The position numbers and the translations under genes are program-made. Of a stretch of DNA of 15,140 nucleotides, positions 11,807 to 15,140 are shown in pieces. The stretch is from NCBI GenBank assembly GCA_946481615.1, contig CAMLOR010000061.1:1-15140 (forward strand). Direction: 5' to 3'. Position 1 is the first letter of the stretch, and each line of letters opens with the position of its first letter. The DNA comes from an uncultured Aquimonas sp. GTDB lineage: Bacteria > Pseudomonadota > Gammaproteobacteria > Xanthomonadales > Xanthomonadaceae. The notes beneath the pieces were generated by a model. That model searched no databases and had not been told where the DNA came from. It worked only from the letters and a program-made list of their open reading frames with translations.

Positions 11807-14179
11807 ATGGGTGAGGGCGATCGCTCGCTGCCGGTAGCGCAACCGCGCCGCCGCGCGTGGATCATCGCGGCGGCGATCACGGCGCCGGCCCTGCTGTGCG
11901 CGGCCGCGTGGCGGCTCGATCCGGTCCGCTTCGCGGCCGAACCCGGCCTGTTGCTGCTGAACGTCTTGCCGGCGTGGCTGGCGTGGCTGCTGCTGCTGGC
12001 CGCAACGCGGCGCGTGCTCTGGTCGGCCGCGGTCGTGCTGCTGCTGCTCGCCGCCGTGCAGGCGATCAACGCGCGCAAGCTGGCCGAACTCGAGATTCCG
12101 TTGCTGCCTTCGGATCTGGCCGTGCTGCCGCAGGTGCTGGAAACCAGCGGCCTTTATCTGCGCTATGCCGCTGTTTCGGCCTGGTGGTTGCTGCTGCTGC
12201 CGCTGGCCGTGCTCGCGTATCGGTGGGAACCGGCCTGGCGCGCGGGCCGCATCGCGCGTTCGGCCGTGGCCGCACTGTCCGCGGCGACCCTCGCCTCGCT
12301 GGCGCTCGGCCATGCACCCTGGGTGCGGCTTTACGAAAACGCGGTGCCGCCCTTCGAGCCCTGGGCCACCATGGCCACCGTGCGCACGCACGGCAGCGTG
12401 GCCTACTTCGTGCGCGCGGGCTGGGAAGAACCCTGGCAGTTGCGCGAGGCCGATCGCACGCAGCTGGACGCGTTCTGGCAGCGACCGGAGATCGCCTCGC
12501 TGCCGCAGGCCGGGACGGCGCCTCCGCCGCGCCCGCCCGACCTGATCGTCTGGCAGAGCGAGGCGTTCTTCGATCCGGCGATCGTGGCCGGCCTCGACGA
12601 CGGCTGGCTGCCCAACCTGGCCATGCTGCGCAGCGGCCATCGGCATGGCGACCTGCACGTGCCCACCTACGGCGGGCTGACCTCGCGCACCGAATTCGAA
12701 GTGCTCACCGGCGCGGCGCTGACCGCCTTCCCGGGCGTGCAATACCCGTATCAGCGGCTGATAAACGGGCCCATGCCGGCGCTGCCGCACCTGCTGCGCC
12801 AGCACGGCTACCGGACGCTGGCGGTGCATCCCTTCGACGCGCGCTTCTATCGCCGCAACAAGGTGTATCCGCTGCTCGGCTTCGAGCGCTTCCATGCCGA
12901 TGGCGAGTTCCGGACGCGCGACCGGCACGGCTTCTTCGTGTCGGACACGGCGTTGACGCATCGCGTGCGCGAACTCGCCGGCGCCGCCGGCCCGCAATTC
13001 GTCTTCGCGATCAGCATGGAGAACCATGGCCCGTGGACGCCGGACCGTCCCGTGTCCGAGGAAGAGCTGGCGCGCATCGCGGTGCCCGCGCAACTCGACG
13101 CCGACGCCGCGCACGAACTGCGCTTGTATCTGCATCACCTGCAACGTGTCGACGCGGCGCTCGGCGAGCTGGTGCAGTGGGCGCGCGAGCGCCCGGAGCC
13201 GACCCTCGTGCTGTTCTACGGCGATCACCTTCCGGCGCTGGACGCCGCGTTCGACACGCTCGGCTTCGACGACGGCCGGCCGGCGAACACGCAGCCGGTG
13301 CCCTGGGTGCTGTTCGACAACACCGGAAGCGCGGCGCCGCATACCGCCGAAAGCCGGCACAGCTACGCGCTGGCGTCGTTGCTGCTGGAAGCCGCCGATA
13401 TCCGCGGCGACGATCACTTCCGCGCGATGGGCCTGCTGGGCGATCCGGAGACGATATTCGATGCGGATGAGCGTGCGAGGCTGATCGCCGAGTTCGCGCG
13501 CGACCGCGTTGGCCAGACCACCGACCGCATCCAGGCCGTGCCCGCCACGCCGGCGCAGTTCGTGCGCGTCGAATCATGGGGGCCGCAGAACGTCGAAACC
13601 GAGCCGGGCTCCGAGCGTGCGCCGGCCATGCTCTGGGTGCGCGCCGCCGAACCGATCGCGCGCAGCACGCGTCTGCGCCTGGGCGGCATCGACCTCGACA
13701 CGCGCTTCGAGAACGACCGCGTGGTGCTGGCTTCGATGCCGCGCGATGCCGGCGGCCGGCAAGTGCAGGCGCCCGGCGACGCCGAACTGACGCTGTTCGA
13801 CCCGATCGACAACCGCGTGCAGCCGGTCGGCACCTTGCGCGTGCGCCCGCGTGCCGAACGCGTGCGGCTGGCCTCGGGCCAGCGTGCGACGTCGCTTTGC
13901 GCGGTCGAAGGCTGGGGGCCGAGCGAGACCTCGCTGTCGCAGCCGGTGAATCCGCAGACCGACGGCGGCGAAGGCTTCTGGGTGCAGGCCGGTTGCCTGC
14001 CGCAGCGGGCCGAGATCGAAATCGGCTCGCAACGCTACCGCGCCGCGGTGGAAGGACGCCTGGCGACGATCAGCGTCCCGCGCGACCGCCTGCCGGGCGG
14101 CGAACGCGTGCAGGTGGTGCTGGTCGATGCGGAAACCAGCGAACGCCTGGTGCTGGGCGAAACACGCGTCGACCTGTAG
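11807..14179 (+). CDS. LtaS/MdoB-like membrane phosphoglycerol transferase of the sulfatase superfamily, with C-terminal repeat domain
   Basis: A 790-residue inner-membrane protein. Five helices at about 18-36, 46-66, 69-87, 118-138 and 150-168 are followed by an extracytoplasmic sulfatase-fold domain (about 238-540). Key sites: E252 in WQSEAFFDP (metal), T292 in YGGLTSRTEFEVLTG (in the place of the LtaS nucleophile T300), H407 in SMENHGPW and D473-H474 in FYGDHLPAL (metal). It should transfer a polar headgroup from a phospholipid to an envelope glycan; the acceptor is unknown. Residues 585-790 are beyond the LtaS core and form two related units starting VESWGP and VEGWGP. The second contains C698 and C730. 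The start at 11807 fits the helix pattern; upstream in-frame sequence lacks a good start. Divergent from the hydrolase operon, convergent with fpr. Confidence 0.92.
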   Translation: MGEGDRSLPVAQPRRRAWIIAAAITAPALLCAAAWRLDPVRFAAEPGLLLLNVLPAWLAWLLLLAATRRVLWSAAVVLLLLAAVQAINARKLAELEIPLLPSDLAVLPQVLETSGLYLRYAAVSAWWLLLLPLAVLAYRWEPAWRAGRIARSAVAALSAATLASLALGHAPWVRLYENAVPPFEPWATMATVRTHGSVAYFVRAGWEEPWQLREADRTQLDAFWQRPEIASLPQAGTAPPPRPPDLIVWQSEAFFDPAIVAGLDDGWLPNLAMLRSGHRHGDLHVPTYGGLTSRTEFEVLTGAALTAFPGVQYPYQRLINGPMPALPHLLRQHGYRTLAVHPFDARFYRRNKVYPLLGFERFHADGEFRTRDRHGFFVSDTALTHRVRELAGAAGPQFVFAISMENHGPWTPDRPVSEEELARIAVPAQLDADAAHELRLYLHHLQRVDAALGELVQWARERPEPTLVLFYGDHLPALDAAFDTLGFDDGRPANTQPVPWVLFDNTGSAAPHTAESRHSYALASLLLEAADIRGDDHFRAMGLLGDPETIFDADERARLIAEFARDRVGQTTDRIQAVPATPAQFVRVESWGPQNVETEPGSERAPAMLWVRAAEPIARSTRLRLGGIDLDTRFENDRVVLASMPRDAGGRQVQAPGDAELTLFDPIDNRVQPVGTLRVRPRAERVRLASGQRATSLCAVEGWGPSETSLSQPVNPQTDGGEGFWVQAGCLPQRAEIEIGSQRYRAAVEGRLATISVPRDRLPGGERVQVVLVDAETSERLVLGETRVDL

Positions 14180-14181
14180 CG

Positions 14182-14203
14182 CGCGCCATGCGCCGCATGC
14201 GCG
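14182..14203. terminator. Bulged hairpin between convergent genes
   Basis: CGCGCCATG (14182-14190) pairs with CATGCGCG (14196-14203) as eight base pairs with one bulged C, around a CGCCG loop. It fills most of the 28-base gap between the LtaS-like gene and fpr. No T-run follows, so it may only slow polymerase or block opposing transcripts; terminator function is unproven. Confidence 0.4.
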
Positions 14204-14207
14204 GGCC

Positions 14208-14957
14208 TTACTTGCTGCTGATGTACTTCTCGCGCCGCACCTGCGGCACCGGGAAGCCGGCACCCTTCAGGGCTTCGAAACAGGCATCGACCATGTTCGG
14301 ATTGCCGCACAGATAGGCGATGTCGTTCGCCGCATTGGGTGCGAGTTCGGCGAGCGCGTCCTGCACGTAACCGCGGCGCACGTCGGGATGCGGATCGGCA
14401 GGCAGTTCGCGCGAGAAACACGGCATGAAGCGGAAATTCGGATGCTTCGCGGCGAACGCGTAGAAGTCTTCGGCGTAGAGCAGTTCCTGCGGCGTGCGTG
14501 CGCCGAACAGCAGCACCACCTCGATGCCGCGCGCGGCGATCTGTTGTTCGATCAGCGGCAGCATGGCGCGATAGGGCGTGACGCCGGTGCCGGTGCCGAT
14601 CAGCAGATAACGCTTGTTGGCGTCCTGCGGCATCAGGCAGAAGCGCCCGTACGGTCCGCTGGCCTCGATGCGGTCGCCTTCGCGCAGGTTCTCGAACAAC
14701 GCGGTGGCCGCGCCGCCGGCGACGTAGCTCACGGCGATCTCGACGACTTCGCCCGGCCCCAGCGCGTGATCGTGGATGGTGGCCAGCGAGTAGCTGCGCT
14801 TGGTGGCCGTGCCGTCGGCGTAGGCGAAATGTACCTGTACGAACTGTCCAGGAATGAAGTCGAGCGGCTGCCCGTCGTCGCGCGCGAACGCGAGGTGGCG
14901 CACGCTCGGCGCTAGCATGCGGCTGGAGACCAGTCTTAGCGGGAAATGGACGGGCAA
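14208..14957 (-). CDS. fpr: Ferredoxin-NADP reductase (Fpr)
   Basis: A 249-residue FAD-dependent reductase that moves electrons between NADPH and ferredoxin or flavodoxin in the cytosol. The N-terminal beta-barrel FAD domain (about 5-105) has PGQFVQVHF at 36-44 and the FAD-binding R54SYS. The NADP domain (about 113-249) has GTGTGVTPYRAM at 121-132 and CGNPNM at 217-222; the end is KYISSK. Length is normal. The start is TTG at 14957, since the FAD-domain first strand FPLRLVSSRMLAPSVRHL begins before the next ATG at 14918 (residue 14), which would cut it. No good ribosome binding site precedes the TTG. It is divergent from the YadG-like ABC gene, with 62 bases between. Confidence 0.94.
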   Translation of the reverse strand: MPVHFPLRLVSSRMLAPSVRHLAFARDDGQPLDFIPGQFVQVHFAYADGTATKRSYSLATIHDHALGPGEVVEIAVSYVAGGAATALFENLREGDRIEASGPYGRFCLMPQDANKRYLLIGTGTGVTPYRAMLPLIEQQIAARGIEVVLLFGARTPQELLYAEDFYAFAAKHPNFRFMPCFSRELPADPHPDVRRGYVQDALAELAPNAANDIAYLCGNPNMVDACFEALKGAGFPVPQVRREKYISSK

Positions 14958-14984
14958 GGCGGCGGCGCGCTCGGGGAGGGCCGA

Positions 14985-14990
14985 TATACT
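14985..14990 (+). promoter_or_regulatory. Probable -10 box in the fpr/ABC divergent promoter
   Basis: TATACT on the plus strand matches the sigma-70 -10 consensus at five of six positions, 29 bases before the ATG at 15020, which gives a short leader. No good TTGACA -35 is seen at the right spacing. The same bases read TAGTAT on the minus strand (14992-14987), so the site could also serve fpr. Confidence 0.5.
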
Positions 14991-15019
14991 AGCCGCCTTT
15001 CGCGCCGAGCGTCCCCCGC

Positions 15020-15140
15020 ATGTCTTCCGTCCCCGCGCTTTCCGTCCGCGATCTGCGCAAAACCTACGCCAATGGCGTCGAGGCCCTCAAAGGCGTCTCG
15101 CTCGACGTGGCCGAAGGCGATTTCTTCGCCCTGCTGGGCC
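15020..15140 (+). CDS. ABC transporter ATP-binding protein, YadG-like, 5' part only
   Basis: The first 40 codons of an ABC ATPase run off the window end. It begins MSSVPALSVRDLRKTYANGV and includes the A-loop Tyr (KTY) and FFALLG, which leads into Walker A just past the edge. The wording VEALKGVSLDVAEGDFFALLG reads like E. coli YadG (ABC-2 exporter subunit), so a partner permease (YadH-like) is likely next, outside the window. No clear ribosome binding site precedes the ATG. The ABC family is secure; the YadG assignment is moderate. Confidence 0.88.
   Translation, partial: MSSVPALSVRDLRKTYANGVEALKGVSLDVAEGDFFALLG

Noticed and set aside
10164..11837. 557-codon plus-strand frame opposite the hydrolase
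   Set aside because: Antisense to a gene with intact catalytic residues; composition is typical of a shadow frame.
11667..11837. Possible 56-residue basic small protein beginning MARKLKHAPRRRKEAV
   Set aside because: It lies in the divergent spacer and overlaps the LtaS-like start, has no ribosome binding site, and turns into low-quality sequence; it could be real only if conserved in relatives.
9280..12078. 932-codon minus-strand frame starting far upstream of the ABC ATPase
   Set aside because: Only the last 248 residues are a real protein; the rest crosses the hydrolase gene in another frame and part of the LtaS-like gene antisense.

Overview
The window is a GC-rich, gene-dense chromosomal segment from a gammaproteobacterium, most likely of the order Xanthomonadales (Lysobacterales). 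This rests on three things: the gene order exbB-exbD-exbD with pdxJ just beyond, remembered from Xanthomonas; a PdxJ of the xanthomonad/Bacteroidetes sequence type ([14 protein letters not shown] start, NLEGNP active-site segment); and FNR-type and NatAB-type proteins that read like xanthomonad homologues. Genus cannot be fixed from the sequence. It looks like core or stable accessory chromosome. I see no phage genes, insertion sequences, CRISPR arrays, tRNA or rRNA.

Layout. (1) 1-1727, plus strand: the 3' end of exbB, two exbD genes, a strong intrinsic terminator, then a third exbD with its own ribosome binding site. These are the proton-channel parts that energise TonB-dependent uptake. (2) 1720-4485, minus strand: an ECF sigma factor, a one-TM anti-sigma-like protein (ATGA overlap), an exported PDZ-domain protein, a REP-like hairpin and pdxJ (vitamin B6 synthesis). 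(3) 4627-7488, plus strand: a 953-residue membrane diguanylate cyclase with a predicted beta-propeller and Y_Y_Y sensor, divergent from the sigma factor. (4) 7485-11528, minus strand: a tightly coupled four-gene operon in which every junction is a 4-base stop/start overlap. In transcription order it encodes an exported alpha/beta-hydrolase (tripeptidyl aminopeptidase-like), a NatA-type ABC ATPase, a NatB-type ABC permease and a 4'-phosphopantetheinyl transferase. (5) 11807-14179, plus strand: an LtaS/MdoB-like membrane phosphotransferase of the sulfatase superfamily, with a C-terminal extension of two related beta-rich repeats. (6) 14208-14957, minus strand: ferredoxin-NADP reductase, read from a TTG start. 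(7) 15020-15140, plus strand: the first 40 codons of a YadG-like ABC ATPase, divergent from fpr across a short intergenic region with a good -10 box.

How the parts may work together. Region 1 powers outer-membrane import. Region 2 looks like an envelope-sensing transcription switch: a sigma factor, a membrane tether and a periplasmic PDZ protein. Region 3 couples a periplasmic signal to c-di-GMP. Region 4 pairs an envelope hydrolase with an ABC-2 exporter and a carrier-protein-activating enzyme, a combination with no obvious single explanation. The points I would look at first are the sigma/anti-sigma/PDZ trio, the coupled hydrolase-exporter-PPTase operon and the C-terminal repeat domain of the LtaS-like protein. 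No wholly new system can be demonstrated from sequence alone.
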